From Pseudomonadales bacterium (GTDB lineage Bacteria > Pseudomonadota > Gammaproteobacteria > Pseudomonadales > UBA5518): a stretch of DNA of 64,000 nucleotides. The notes beneath the pieces are model-generated. The model worked only from the letters and a program-made list of their open reading frames with translations, did no database searches and had not been told where the DNA came from. The DNA is taken from positions 95,958 through 159,957 of the forward strand of contig JAJVIG010000006.1 in the NCBI GenBank assembly GCA_022072145.1, in the 5' to 3' direction. A program made the translations under genes and the position numbers. Positions 16,574 to 26,282 of the stretch are shown here, one piece after another. The number at the start of each line of letters is the position of its first letter. The stretch's first letter is position 1.

Positions 16574-18288
16574 TCTACGGCGCCGAAGTCCTGACCGCCT
16601 GCCTCGAGGCGCTCGGTGTGGAGCACGTGTTCGGCTTGCCCGGCACGCAGAACCTCGCGATCTTCGAGGCGCTGCGACGCGCGCGACTGCGCACCGTGGT
16701 CGCCTCCGACGAAATGGCCGCCACGTTCATGGCAAGCGGCTACGCGCGTGCCGGCGGGCGCCTCGGGGTGGTGACGACGATCTCGGGGCCCGGCTTCACG
16801 TATGCGCTGACCGCACTCGCCGAGGCGCGCGCGGACTCGACACCGCTGCTGCTGATCACGCTGCGCCAGCACGACAACGGCCGGGCGTTCCAGCTGCAGC
16901 GCATCGACCAGGGCGCGATCGCCGCGCCGCTGGTCAAGGAGTGCGTGTACATCGATGACATGGCGCGCCTGCCGGAAGCGATCTTCGCTGCCGCGCGCAC
17001 CGCGCTGCGCGGCGAGCCCGGTCCGGTACTGGTCGAAGTGCAGGCAGGCCTGATGTCGATGCAACTGGAGCGGGTGCCGCCGCTCGCCACCGGCGGCGCC
17101 GACGACCGCACGGTCACGGCCGAGTTGCCGTTCGACGAGGGTGCGTTCGACGCCGTCGCGGCTGCCATCGGCAGCGCACGCCGGCCTCTGCTGCTGGTGG
17201 GCCAGGGCGCGCAGGGCGCCGCCGGCCCGATCCGCGCCTGGTGCGAAGCCCACCGCATCCCGCTGCTCGCCACCTGTTCGGGCCGCGGCGTGCTGCCCGA
17301 GACACACCCCCTGTGCCTGGCGAAGGACTTTTCCTACGGCGTGGGCAGCGTGAGCAACGAGGTCATCGCGGCGGCCGATCTGGTACTCGTGCTCGGCTGC
17401 AAGCTGGGCCACAACGGCAGCGGCGGCTACAAGCTGCGGCTGCCGGCCGAACGCCTGATCCACGTGGACAGCAGCCGCGAGGTTCCAGGTGCGAACTACC
17501 CGGCGCGCCACACGCTGGTGGCCACCTGCGAAGAGTTCACGCACCACGTGCAGGCGCGTGGCATTGCTCCGCAGAGCGACTGGACCGATGCCGAACTCAC
17601 CGACTACCGCGAACGCATCGCGCGCGAGCGCGACACCGCGGTGCGCCACGAGCCGCGCCTGGCCGAGGGAGCCGGGCGCGTGCGCGAATTCTTCGACAAA
17701 CTCAACGCCGCGCACCCGGCGAACACGATCTTCGTGACCGACTCGGGCCAGAACCAGGCGCTGACGCGCCATTACGCCTGCGTAAACGCCACGCGCGGCA
17801 TGATCGCGCCCACCGATTTCCAGTCGATGGGCTTCGGCCTGCCGGCGGCGATCGGCGCCCGACTCGCGCGCCCGGAGGCAACCGTCATCGCCTGCATCGG
17901 CGACGGCGGTTTCCTGCAGACGGCCACCGAACTGCTCACCGCAGTGCGCGAAGGCGTGGCTCTCACCGTGGTCGTATTCAACGACGGCAAGTTCGGCTAC
18001 ATCGAGCGCCAGCAGATCGAGCAGTTCGGGGTGGCGAGCGGGACGGGGTTGGGGAGGGTTGATGTGGGGGGGATTGCTGAGGGTCTGGGATGCCGTCACG
18101 CCGATGTGACGAATACCGCACAGATGCCAGTGGCTCCACGAAACGAAGCGACGGTGTTCGAACTGCGCCTGTTGCCGACAGCACAGTTGCAGATAGAGAA
18201 AATGAAGAGCCGACTCCGCGAAACATCGGTGCGCGTTGTACCGTCAGCCTGGATGCAGCGGGCCAAACGGATGCTGTTCCGTCCGTGA
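16570..18288 (+). CDS. Thiamine-diphosphate enzyme, acetolactate-synthase-like
   Basis: 572 residues. The PYR domain has the catalytic Glu in VVASDEMAATFMASGYAR (about residue 45) and TTISGPGFTYALTALAEA. A central domain follows, then a PP domain with the ThDP/Mg motif CIGDGGF-x25-VFNDGKFGYI (about residues 443-480). It probably decarboxylates a 2-oxo acid and passes the aldehyde equivalent to an acceptor, but which one cannot be told. Coupling to the ATP-grasp gene suggests joint synthesis of an EPS substituent. From about 18030 to the end the DNA changes character (G-runs, then less biased codons) and the C-terminal tail is unusual, so this gene may end at a recombination junction. Confidence 0.85.
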   Translation: MIYGAEVLTACLEALGVEHVFGLPGTQNLAIFEALRRARLRTVVASDEMAATFMASGYARAGGRLGVVTTISGPGFTYALTALAEARADSTPLLLITLRQHDNGRAFQLQRIDQGAIAAPLVKECVYIDDMARLPEAIFAAARTALRGEPGPVLVEVQAGLMSMQLERVPPLATGGADDRTVTAELPFDEGAFDAVAAAIGSARRPLLLVGQGAQGAAGPIRAWCEAHRIPLLATCSGRGVLPETHPLCLAKDFSYGVGSVSNEVIAAADLVLVLGCKLGHNGSGGYKLRLPAERLIHVDSSREVPGANYPARHTLVATCEEFTHHVQARGIAPQSDWTDAELTDYRERIARERDTAVRHEPRLAEGAGRVREFFDKLNAAHPANTIFVTDSGQNQALTRHYACVNATRGMIAPTDFQSMGFGLPAAIGARLARPEATVIACIGDGGFLQTATELLTAVREGVALTVVVFNDGKFGYIERQQIEQFGVASGTGLGRVDVGGIAEGLGCRHADVTNTAQMPVAPRNEATVFELRLLPTAQLQIEKMKSRLRETSVRVVPSAWMQRAKRMLFRP

Positions 18289-18313
18289 CGCGCACCCGCA
18301 AATCGACTCGGCA

Positions 18314-19150
18314 TCAAAGCGGACTGCTATATCCGTGCTTCTCTATTACCAGACTCTCTTTCTCCGCGACCAACTCCACGCATTCCGTATCGTAGTAGTA
18401 GGCAGCGTCACGACGACGTGAACTGTTGGTTCTCATGGTGCTTGCTCTTCTCAGGTCGGATTCTGCCTCCGGTGAGACGGGGACTCCAGCCTTGTTGAGC
18501 CCGGCGAGAAGATCATCCTCGAGAAATTCGTTACGGATTATGTGGCTGACCAGACTACGCGATTGCATTGCATCTCGCATCCCTGTCACGGTCGCGAGCT
18601 CGGGATCGCGGTAAAGCTCCTGGTCGAGCGAGGTGAATAGTTTGAGGTAGCGGTAGGTGAGCAGCCCCGCACAACACGACACCGGACTGAAACCGTAGCC
18701 CTCACCCATGTCGAAACGACGACGGCTGTCCAGCATGAGGTGCAGCCAATCACGAAACGCTCCCGGATCATCGGCAGAGCGGTACGACGCGCGCCAGGTG
18801 GACGCAGGCTTTCGAGCATCTGCAATCAACTGGGAAACCCATTCGGTCAAACGCAGGCGCTGCTTGCCCATCTCGGCGGGCAGTTGGTTACGGCAATAGT
18901 CGATGCTGGCCCTGCGCGTAACCTGGCTGCGCACACTGCCACTGCCGGCGCACCCATAGGCCCAAAGAGAGACGTACCAATCCCACGGGTTGCGGACCGA
19001 CCCCATGATGAAGCGCTCCCTCAGCCAGGGCGGCACACGGTTGTGCTTACCCATCTGCGCGCCACCAACCAGCCTTTGCAGCCATTGGCCTATGTGGGTG
19101 CCTCCGGTCTTGTGCAATTCCACGAAAACGACGCGCTCGGATACAAACAT
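18314..19150 (-). CDS. P-loop sulfotransferase-like protein
   Basis: About 278 residues from the ATG at 19150 (MFVSERVVFVELHKTGGTHI). A longer frame to 19231 adds an unconserved basic tail. The 5'-phosphosulfate-binding loop is ELHKTGGTH (about residues 11-19) and the 3'-phosphate-binding region is GSVRNPWDWYVSLWAY. These are the PAPS-binding marks of the sulfotransferase fold. It is predicted to be cytosolic and to transfer sulfate from PAPS to a glycan. It is convergent with the ThDP enzyme and divergent from a second sulfotransferase. No PAPS-synthesis genes are in the window. Confidence 0.78.
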   Translation of the reverse strand: MFVSERVVFVELHKTGGTHIGQWLQRLVGGAQMGKHNRVPPWLRERFIMGSVRNPWDWYVSLWAYGCAGSGSVRSQVTRRASIDYCRNQLPAEMGKQRLRLTEWVSQLIADARKPASTWRASYRSADDPGAFRDWLHLMLDSRRRFDMGEGYGFSPVSCCAGLLTYRYLKLFTSLDQELYRDPELATVTGMRDAMQSRSLVSHIIRNEFLEDDLLAGLNKAGVPVSPEAESDLRRASTMRTNSSRRRDAAYYYDTECVELVAEKESLVIEKHGYSSPL

Positions 19151-19285
19151 CGGGGGGTTCCGTCTATATTTGACGGGCACTCGTGCGCCTGCCGGGATGG
19201 AGGACGCCGCTCGTACCGTTGTCCGACACATGATAGTCGAACGTCAATCGCACACCCCAACGAGTTCCGATCCAGACGCAGCCCG

Positions 19286-20047
19286 GTGAACATTCGCTCG
19301 ATCTACAAGTCCGCGCTCCCGTACGAAACGCGCTACTGGCTGTACAAACTGCGTCACCCGGACGAGTTTCGGCGCTTGCGTTCCGTGGTGAACCACCACC
19401 CGAAGGCGGATTTTTCCCTGCGCGGCTACGACCGCACGAAGAGCATCTTCGTGCACATCACCAAGTCCGCCGGAACCTCCGTTGCACGCAGCCTCTACGG
19501 CGAACTGCCCTACCACTACACGGCGGTGCAGTACCGCGTAATATTCGGTCGCCGGACCTTCGACGAGTACTTCAAGTTCGCGTTCGTTCGCAACCCCTGG
19601 GACCGGCTCTATTCCGCTTACAGTTACCTTAGGGACGGTGGCTGGAACACCGAGGACCGGATCTGGTTCGAACGCAACCTCGCACATCTTTCCGGCTTCG
19701 ATGACTTCGTGCTGAACTGGCTCAGTCCGGAGCGGCTGCTCAGTCATATCCATTTCTGGCCTCAACGACGATTCCTGTGCGACCGGCACGGACGCGTGCT
19801 GATCGATCATCTAGGTTATTTCGAAACGCTTGAGCGCGACTTCGCCTGCGTCCGGGACAGGGTGAATCCGGCTGCCTGTCTGACACATACGAATCGATCG
19901 ACGCGCTCGAGCTACCTGGACGCCTACTCGGCGGCCTCCATCAGGAGGGTGCAGGATCTGTACGACGAGGACATCACGCTGTTCGGCTACACATTCGACG
20001 GCCTGCGACGCAAGTCCGTTAACCGCGGCAAGCCGGTCGACGCATGA
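19286..20047 (+). CDS. P-loop sulfotransferase (sulfotransferase family 2-like)
   Basis: 253 residues from a GTG at 19286. The 5'-PSB loop is VHITKSAGTSVARSL (about residues 56-70) and the 3'-PB motif is FAFVRNPWDRLYSAY (about 98-112). YRVIFGRRTFDEYFKF and a C-terminal DLYDEDITLFGY segment are typical of carbohydrate sulfotransferases of the HNK-1/chondroitin-4 type. The end overlaps the next glycosyltransferase gene by four bases, so the sulfate may be placed on the sugar which that enzyme adds. This is an inference from coupling. The longer upstream frame is antisense to the sulfotransferase at 18314. Confidence 0.82.
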   Translation: MNIRSIYKSALPYETRYWLYKLRHPDEFRRLRSVVNHHPKADFSLRGYDRTKSIFVHITKSAGTSVARSLYGELPYHYTAVQYRVIFGRRTFDEYFKFAFVRNPWDRLYSAYSYLRDGGWNTEDRIWFERNLAHLSGFDDFVLNWLSPERLLSHIHFWPQRRFLCDRHGRVLIDHLGYFETLERDFACVRDRVNPAACLTHTNRSTRSSYLDAYSAASIRRVQDLYDEDITLFGYTFDGLRRKSVNRGKPVDA

Positions 20048-21201
20048 ACAAGCGACCCTCTGTTCTGCTGGTTGCGAACTGGGACTCCGGCGTTGGCTAC
20101 GCGTGGTGGCTGATGGAGAGCTATTGGGCGGCTCTTGCGAAGCACTACAGTGCAACCCACGACATCATCATGGCGTACCCGTCGATCAGTACGCTGCCCG
20201 ATGTGATCGCCCAGGCGCCACTGGAGGCCGTGCCTTTCGACTTCCGGGCAACCGCGCTGCCAGGGACGTTGAGGCAACTCCGATTCCTTCGCAGCAGGCG
20301 CGTACGCTGTGTCTACTTTTCGGACCGCAGGAGTATCGACTGGCGCTACCTGCTGTTCCGGATCGCGGGCGTCAGGGCAATACTGACCCACGACCATTCA
20401 CCTGGGAGACGCTCACGCGCGGCTGGCGCGAAGGTGCTGCTCAAGAGACTCGGCCACCGGATTCCCTTTTGCAGCGTTGATGCACTCATCGCCGCAACGG
20501 AGTTCGTTCATCGCCGCCACCTCGAGGTGAGTTGCGCACCGCCCAGCCGTTGCTTCGTGGCGCCCAATGGTTTGCCCGAGCGGCCGCCGGCAGCGGCTCT
20601 CGATCTTGTCGATACGTTCGGGATTCCTGCGAACCGACTGGTAATGGTCACTACCGGGAGAGCGAATCGCTACAAGGGCATCGATTTCGCGATCCGCGTC
20701 ATGGCACACATAGTGACCGAACGACGGCGACAGGACATCCACTACCTGTTCTGTGGCGACGGGCCTGATCTGCAGGAGTTCAATGCACTCGCCCACCAGT
20801 TGAAGGTAGAGAATCACGTGACATTCGCGGGCCGGCGGGACGATATACGCGAGATCCTGCGCGCCTGCGATTTCGCTATCCACCCGTCGCACGGCGAGGT
20901 GGGTTACTCGCTCTCGATCCTCGAGTACATGGAAGCAGGGTTAGCCGTGGTCGTACCGGACAACGACTCCGTTTGCGAGGCAACGGAGCACGATCACTCG
21001 GGTCTTGTGTACCCCGATGGAGACACGCAAAAGGCCGCGGAGAGCATAATCCGCCTCCTTGCCGACGCGGGCTTGCGCGAGCGGCTTGGGCGGCAGGCCG
21101 TGGCCGATATCACGGAGCGTTACAGCCTGCGGTTGGCGCACCGCAGGCTCATCGAGGCCGCTGAACGTACGTACCCGGCCGAGCAACCGACGCAAGACTG
21201 A
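20044..21201 (+). CDS. Glycosyltransferase family 4
   Basis: 385 residues. The C-terminal domain shows VMVTTGRANRYKGIDFAIRVM (nucleotide-sugar contact), CGDGPDLQEF, VTFAGRRDDIREILRACD and the E-x7-E region HPSHGEVGYSLSILEYMEAGLAVVV. The N-terminal half is less typical and holds a LTHDHSPGRRSR segment that could bind the acceptor. It overlaps the sulfotransferase stop (ATGA) and precedes the flippase gene by 10 bp, forming a three-gene plus-strand unit. Confidence 0.86.
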   Translation: MNKRPSVLLVANWDSGVGYAWWLMESYWAALAKHYSATHDIIMAYPSISTLPDVIAQAPLEAVPFDFRATALPGTLRQLRFLRSRRVRCVYFSDRRSIDWRYLLFRIAGVRAILTHDHSPGRRSRAAGAKVLLKRLGHRIPFCSVDALIAATEFVHRRHLEVSCAPPSRCFVAPNGLPERPPAAALDLVDTFGIPANRLVMVTTGRANRYKGIDFAIRVMAHIVTERRRQDIHYLFCGDGPDLQEFNALAHQLKVENHVTFAGRRDDIREILRACDFAIHPSHGEVGYSLSILEYMEAGLAVVVPDNDSVCEATEHDHSGLVYPDGDTQKAAESIIRLLADAGLRERLGRQAVADITERYSLRLAHRRLIEAAERTYPAEQPTQD

Positions 21202-21211
21202 AGGATCGGGT

Positions 21212-22681
21212 ATGGCGGACGGCTTGAAGAAAACGCTCTCGCATTCGGCGATCTACGGCATCGGCAACGTATTGCAGCGCGTGGTCGGCTTCGTGATGCT
21301 GCCCATCTACACGCGCTACCTGACGCCGGCCGACTACGGCGTGATCTCGATGATGCAGATCCTGCTGGATCTGACGAGCCTCTTTTTCGGCATGCAGCTT
21401 TCGACCGCGGTATTTCGCCACTACTACAAGGAAAAGGAGCAGTCGGCCCGTAACGAAGTACTCTCTACAGCATTGGGATTCGTAGTCATATCCAAGGGTT
21501 GCGGTGCACTGCTGCTCAGCCTGGCTGCCACACCCGCATCCTTCCTGTTGTTCGGCGATACGGCCTATAGCCAATACATCGGTCTGTTCGCGTTTGCTCT
21601 GCTTACCGATAGTCTGGGTTTTATACCTTTCCAATACATCAGGATCCAGGAAAAGCCCCGCCTGTTTGTGACCCTGTCGATAATCAAGCTCACAACTCAG
21701 CTCACCATGAACATCGTCTTCATCATCGTTCTGAACATGGGAGTGATGGGGGTCATCTACAGCCATGTCCTGTCGGGCGCCCTGATTGGAGGTTCGATGG
21801 CAATCACGCTGCTTCGGACAACGGGATGGCGCATTCGCTGGGCGCGGGCACAGACCTTGATTGGCTACAGCTGGCCACTAATAGGAGCCGGACTTTTAGG
21901 CCTGTACCTCACCGCAGGCAACAGAGTTGTACTCTCACGCACTCACGGTTTAGATGACCTCGGACTGCTCGCTCTAGCGTCCCAGTTGGCACTAGTGATG
22001 CGTTCGCTGGTTTGGCAGCCATTCAACCAAGCATGGGGCCCCCAGCGCTTCCGTCTGATCCAGACCGACGGCGGTCGTGCTACCTACCAGCGTGCATTCA
22101 CGCTGGTGATTGTCGTGCTCTGCGGCGCGGGAACTGCACTGGCCGTATTTGCCGAGGAATTCATTGAATTAATGTCCGCCCCAGCCTTCCACGAAGCAGC
22201 CACTCTGGTCCCGATCCTTATTGGGGCCGAAATCCTCAGATGCATGGCTCTGTTCGCGAACACCCCGCTTCTCGTGTCAGACAGAACAATCGAGATGCTC
22301 AAATCTTCCATCATCGGTGCCGTGGTTTTTACCGTAGCCCTGGTATTTCTAGTCCCCAGATGGGGGGCGACGGGTGCAGCATTCGCCACCCTGATAAATG
22401 CGTCGATTACATTGTTATGGATTGCGTCAAAAGCAAGGATTCAGATTGATTTACGGCTTCCTTGGTGGAAATTCCTGCTCGCGCTCGGACTCGCGCTCTC
22501 TGCAATGTTGGCTTCCCAGCTTGCCCCGGAGGCCTTGGTCGCGGGCATGCTTGCCAAAACGCTTGTCCTGTCGACCTTTTGTCTGTGCATATTCGTCTCC
22601 CCCGTCATCACGCAGCAAGAACGCCAACTCACACTCGCCTTCGTTCGTTCCGCGTTGCGTCGCTCCAGCTCGCAGCTCTAA
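21212..22681 (+). CDS. Wzx-type polysaccharide flippase (MOP superfamily)
   Basis: 489 residues from the ATG at 21212 with AAGGATCGGGT upstream. About 12-14 hydrophobic helices are seen. The N-terminus (HSAIYGIGNVLQRVVGFVMLPIYTRYLTPADYG) is the classical start of the polysaccharide_synt family. It would flip the undecaprenyl-diphosphate-linked repeat unit to the periplasm. It is the only flippase in the window, which matches a Wzx/Wzy pathway with the polymerase at 30110. Its stop overlaps that of the convergent GT2. The composition becomes more AT-rich within this gene. Confidence 0.9.
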   Translation: MADGLKKTLSHSAIYGIGNVLQRVVGFVMLPIYTRYLTPADYGVISMMQILLDLTSLFFGMQLSTAVFRHYYKEKEQSARNEVLSTALGFVVISKGCGALLLSLAATPASFLLFGDTAYSQYIGLFAFALLTDSLGFIPFQYIRIQEKPRLFVTLSIIKLTTQLTMNIVFIIVLNMGVMGVIYSHVLSGALIGGSMAITLLRTTGWRIRWARAQTLIGYSWPLIGAGLLGLYLTAGNRVVLSRTHGLDDLGLLALASQLALVMRSLVWQPFNQAWGPQRFRLIQTDGGRATYQRAFTLVIVVLCGAGTALAVFAEEFIELMSAPAFHEAATLVPILIGAEILRCMALFANTPLLVSDRTIEMLKSSIIGAVVFTVALVFLVPRWGATGAAFATLINASITLLWIASKARIQIDLRLPWWKFLLALGLALSAMLASQLAPEALVAGMLAKTLVLSTFCLCIFVSPVITQQERQLTLAFVRSALRRSSSQL

Positions 22682-23583
22682 TCGTTGAGAGATCCCCTTG
22701 AACCAAGCCTTCCCACAACCTTTCCGATTATCCGCCTTGTTCGCCCCAGTTCCCTATGGAGGATGAACGGGTACGTCAAGTACGATCTGATCCACCACCG
22801 AATTGCCTGCGAGTCATTGCCGCAACTCCAGTAATGATCCCCGACAACCACGGCGTTCCATGCCGACGATTTCATCCGAAGCCTTGCCTCTGGAATCGCC
22901 CGACTTATCGCCTCTCGATCCCGGAACACCTTCTCGATGTCCCGGTTCGGGCGAAATTCTCCATGTACGCGTATAGCCACCAAATGATCCGGATGACTTA
23001 GAACCTTCCCTTTCAAGCACATCTTCCTCAGGAAATCACGATCTTCGGAAGCGGAAAGACTTTCATCAAATCCACCAACAGCAATCACAGCATCCCGAAC
23101 GGCAAAAATATTGCTGGTTCCGCCGGGAAATGCCGTGAAAACACATAGATCCTCATAACAGATCTTCTCCCGCGCCGGCGATGCGGGGAGACAATCCCAC
23201 CGCACTCCGTCAAAGAACCTGCAACCACTGCCTACCACCACACACTGATCAACATTCTCAATTATGGATAATTTCTTTGATATGCAATCGGCCGCAAAAA
23301 CGTCATCAGAATCGAGAAATGCGACATACTTGCCCGTCGCCCTCGCCACGCCGCAATTTCTGGCGCTCGAGACACCACCGTTTGGCTTCCAGAAATAGCG
23401 AATTCTCTCGTCAACAATACTCGCAACCCGGTTGGCTGTATCATCTACAGAACCATCGTCAACGACTAGCACCTCGAGGTTTGGATAGGTCTGAGCAACC
23501 ACCGAGGCCAGCGCATCACAGATCATGTGAGCTCTGTTGTAGGTCGGAATTACTATGCTGACCAAAGGTAACAAGTTATCCAT
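22678..23583 (-). CDS. Glycosyltransferase family 2
   Basis: 301 residues. The GT-A fold begins VSIVIPTYNRAHMICDAL. It has VLVVDDGSVDDT, GVSSARNCGVARATGKYVAFLDSDD (the DxD metal site), and an acceptor/catalytic segment AVGGFDESLSASEDRDFLRKM (the ED base). There is no membrane segment. The gene lies in the AT-richer part of the locus, in a minus-strand run with the sulfotransferase at 23638 and the GT4 at 24866. Confidence 0.88.
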   Translation of the reverse strand: MDNLLPLVSIVIPTYNRAHMICDALASVVAQTYPNLEVLVVDDGSVDDTANRVASIVDERIRYFWKPNGGVSSARNCGVARATGKYVAFLDSDDVFAADCISKKLSIIENVDQCVVVGSGCRFFDGVRWDCLPASPAREKICYEDLCVFTAFPGGTSNIFAVRDAVIAVGGFDESLSASEDRDFLRKMCLKGKVLSHPDHLVAIRVHGEFRPNRDIEKVFRDREAISRAIPEARLRMKSSAWNAVVVGDHYWSCGNDSQAIRWWIRSYLTYPFILHRELGRTRRIIGKVVGRLGSRGSLND

Positions 23584-23637
23584 CCTGTCTACTCAGTTCA
23601 ATGCGAGAGCACCAAGCAAATGCCGCAAATCCCACAC

Positions 23638-24717
23638 TTATAGACCCTGCGGGCCGCCAGGTTTTCGCCGCATGAACCGCTCAATCCAACCCAACCGACG
23701 CGACCAACTGGAAGAGTGCGTCTCCAAACGTCGACCTTGCTCCAAAAACCGACCGATAATCTCATTCACGTTTCGAACAATATTCGACGAGATATGCACC
23801 GGCCCATCGGATACGTACTCGACGTCATCGATCACATTTTCCTCAAACAATGGCAGCCGCCGGTCGCCACAAAACGCCTCAGCCGCATTGCAATTGGAAT
23901 CCCGATACTTGCACAGCAATTCGATCCGCTGCTTCCGCGACATCAGCGGTCCGTTCCGGAACGCACCGTGTTCCGCCATTAGATAGTCACAGACCGTGAG
24001 CTTGAGTTCACGAGGCATGCCATTGAGAATCGGGCCGTAACTCCGCATGAATTGAACAGCCTCTGCGGGAAGCGACCGGTTCTCGCCCAAACCTTCAGGC
24101 CGGACAACCTGGTTGCTATCCATGTTGAGGCAAGCACACATGTCCGCGACAATGTCACCGGACACAAGTCTGCTTCGGTCATACACGCGAACAAAAATAT
24201 TCTCTTTGCCAATGATGTCTGCCCAAGCCCCAAGCCACTTAAATACATCCATCGCGTCGCACATCAAATCGGCAAACTCCATTATTGTACAGTCGAACTT
24301 TCTGCCTCTCGTGATTACCTGCCGATACTGGGAATCTAACCAATGATCTTGGCGCCGCACATAAAAAACCACACGCACACTATCAGCAAGCGAGGAAAGA
24401 AAGCGAAAGATCCTATCAAGATTGTGCGTCCCGTTCGCGCTATTAAGAATATAGTGCCACCACAACATTTCGCTCGACAGCAGCACCTTGTCAACGCCTC
24501 GCCCAGCGTGAACGATCTCTGCCGCAAGCTCGCCGCGGCGGTTCCAGTTACCAATCAAGTCGTGTCCACCAGTCTCCTCACGGCCGGTTACACGCGAGAA
24601 AAGCGAGACAGGAAACAGGATGCCGTGTGAGCGAAGCGCGGTCCGATTATGCTCGAACACGTGCTGTAGATGCGTCGACCCAGTTTTGGTTGTGCCTGCA
24701 TGCACCACGATTTCCAA
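23638..24717 (-). CDS. P-loop sulfotransferase-like protein, long form
   Basis: About 359 residues. I place the start at a TTG (24717) because GGGAGGTG lies five bases upstream and the protein then begins MEIVVHAGTTKTGSTHLQ, with the P-loop at residues 7-15. The longer frame from 24762 adds a tail that is probably not translated. VRVVFYVRRQDHWLDSQYRQ is the 3'-phosphate-binding region. This form differs from the three shorter sulfotransferases nearby and resembles sulfotransferase-like proteins of bacterial capsule loci. Its GC content is lower than the genome flanks. Confidence 0.75.
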   Translation of the reverse strand: MEIVVHAGTTKTGSTHLQHVFEHNRTALRSHGILFPVSLFSRVTGREETGGHDLIGNWNRRGELAAEIVHAGRGVDKVLLSSEMLWWHYILNSANGTHNLDRIFRFLSSLADSVRVVFYVRRQDHWLDSQYRQVITRGRKFDCTIMEFADLMCDAMDVFKWLGAWADIIGKENIFVRVYDRSRLVSGDIVADMCACLNMDSNQVVRPEGLGENRSLPAEAVQFMRSYGPILNGMPRELKLTVCDYLMAEHGAFRNGPLMSRKQRIELLCKYRDSNCNAAEAFCGDRRLPLFEENVIDDVEYVSDGPVHISSNIVRNVNEIIGRFLEQGRRLETHSSSWSRRLGWIERFMRRKPGGPQGL

Positions 24718-24865
24718 CGCACACCTCCCATTGCTGCGGGCCCCTGCTATTAAAACCAACACCTTACGAAACCCATTGGACTATTCGACAGACAAACAAC
24801 TTCAGATCGATCACTCAGTCTTGATTTCCGCCTGGCACATCAAATCATTCTTACGGACAGTCTGC

Positions 24866-26107
24866 TCATACGCACGCCAAACTTCTGAGCAGTTCAGCCA
24901 TTCGCCGACCAATCACCTCGGCGGCGTAATGCTGCTCTACATGCCGACGCCCCTGGCGCCGCATACTCAACTGTACATCCGGCCGGTCTACCAACTCGAG
25001 AACGGCACTAGCGATCGCCCGCGACGACCGGTGGGGAATTAGCATTGCATCTACACCATCGTTTACACATTCAGGAATGCCTCCAGTCTTTGATGCGACC
25101 GGAATGCATCCGCTCGCCTGAGCCTCCTGAAGGGCAACACCCTGAGTTTCCACGTGACCGCCAGGATTCGTGATACTAGGAAACAGGAAGAAATCAGAGG
25201 ACCGATACAAGTGCGCGAGCTGTTCCGTCGTTATTCCTGATGAGAACCTAACCACATCGGTAATCCGTAACTTCTGGGCCAATGCCTTGAGCTTTCGCAA
25301 ATCGGGACCAACGCCAACTAAATCGAGGGAAACCTTCAGCCCTTGTTCCAGGAGTCGCCGAATCGCAACAAGAGCGTACCGCTGCCCTTTGTCGCGATGG
25401 AACCGTCCAACCGTCAGAAGGGTCACTAGCCGCCCCCTCGTTGCGGGTCCCCGATCGCAAAATGGAAAATCCTCCAACGGCAACCCCTGCGGCAGCACGT
25501 GAATTCGACTCTCCACGGCGCCAATCGACATAACCTGTCCCTTTGCAAACCGAGTGTTGACAATGACCGCGTCCGATAGGTCGTACATCAGTCTGCGTTT
25601 GCTCCTTGAAAGCTGTCCGACTCCGACAGGCGGCAGGCCGTGAAATGTGAGCACGAATGGAACATTGATCAGCCGCGCGAGCAACAGAAAGTGAAAGCCG
25701 GCAATCTCTTCATGAGCGTGAATCAAACGTACGTTCTGAAAACGCATGTCGCTCCCGACAAACTGCAGCAATCGAATCAATGGCTTCAGAAAACCGCCCC
25801 CATATCGAAACACCTTAATTGCAAGCATGATCGCCCGGACAATCAACCTTAGACCTTGACATGGCCTCCGCAGCAGCAATAAGAATACACCCAGGAGATG
25901 CGCCTTGTTCGCAAGATTAAAATCTACGATATGCTCACGCAAACGCAATCGATCAACCTTTTCGCCGTAGACAGACTCGCTAGCGTTCGCTGTGTATACG
26001 CAAAACTCAATTTGATTACACAGTAACTGCTCCATATAGGTATCGATCCACGATTGATTGATGGCGGGAAATCGTGGAGCCACGACAAGCAACTTGCCCT
26101 TCGCCAT
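24866..26107 (-). CDS. Glycosyltransferase family 4
   Basis: 413 residues. The N-terminal domain has VVAPRFPAINQSWIDTYMEQL and an acceptor-side FHGLPPVGVGQL. The C-terminal domain has LLTVGRFHRDKGQRYALVAI, VGVGPDLRKLKALAQKL and the donor motif PGGHVETQGVALQEAQASGCIPVAS (E-x7-E). The pattern is like WcaL/AmsK-type exopolysaccharide glycosyltransferases. It is first of three minus-strand genes. The divergent ParB-like gene starts 175 bp away, and that gap is AT-rich without a clear promoter pair except a TATACT at about 26249. Confidence 0.87.
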   Translation of the reverse strand: MAKGKLLVVAPRFPAINQSWIDTYMEQLLCNQIEFCVYTANASESVYGEKVDRLRLREHIVDFNLANKAHLLGVFLLLLRRPCQGLRLIVRAIMLAIKVFRYGGGFLKPLIRLLQFVGSDMRFQNVRLIHAHEEIAGFHFLLLARLINVPFVLTFHGLPPVGVGQLSRSKRRLMYDLSDAVIVNTRFAKGQVMSIGAVESRIHVLPQGLPLEDFPFCDRGPATRGRLVTLLTVGRFHRDKGQRYALVAIRRLLEQGLKVSLDLVGVGPDLRKLKALAQKLRITDVVRFSSGITTEQLAHLYRSSDFFLFPSITNPGGHVETQGVALQEAQASGCIPVASKTGGIPECVNDGVDAMLIPHRSSRAIASAVLELVDRPDVQLSMRRQGRRHVEQHYAAEVIGRRMAELLRSLACV

Positions 26108-26282
26108 GATGAAACAAGCCCCTTATATTATTATGCGATTGAAACCTGAATGAAGGCAATCAGCCGCACGTCAAATGTCGAAACCATACCGTTAAAAGCG
26201 TAGCACAGAATCAAAGCGGGTGCCGCACGGTTGGAGCCAGTCGGCTATACTTAACACTGGCTAACAGTTAGGCTATTCACCT

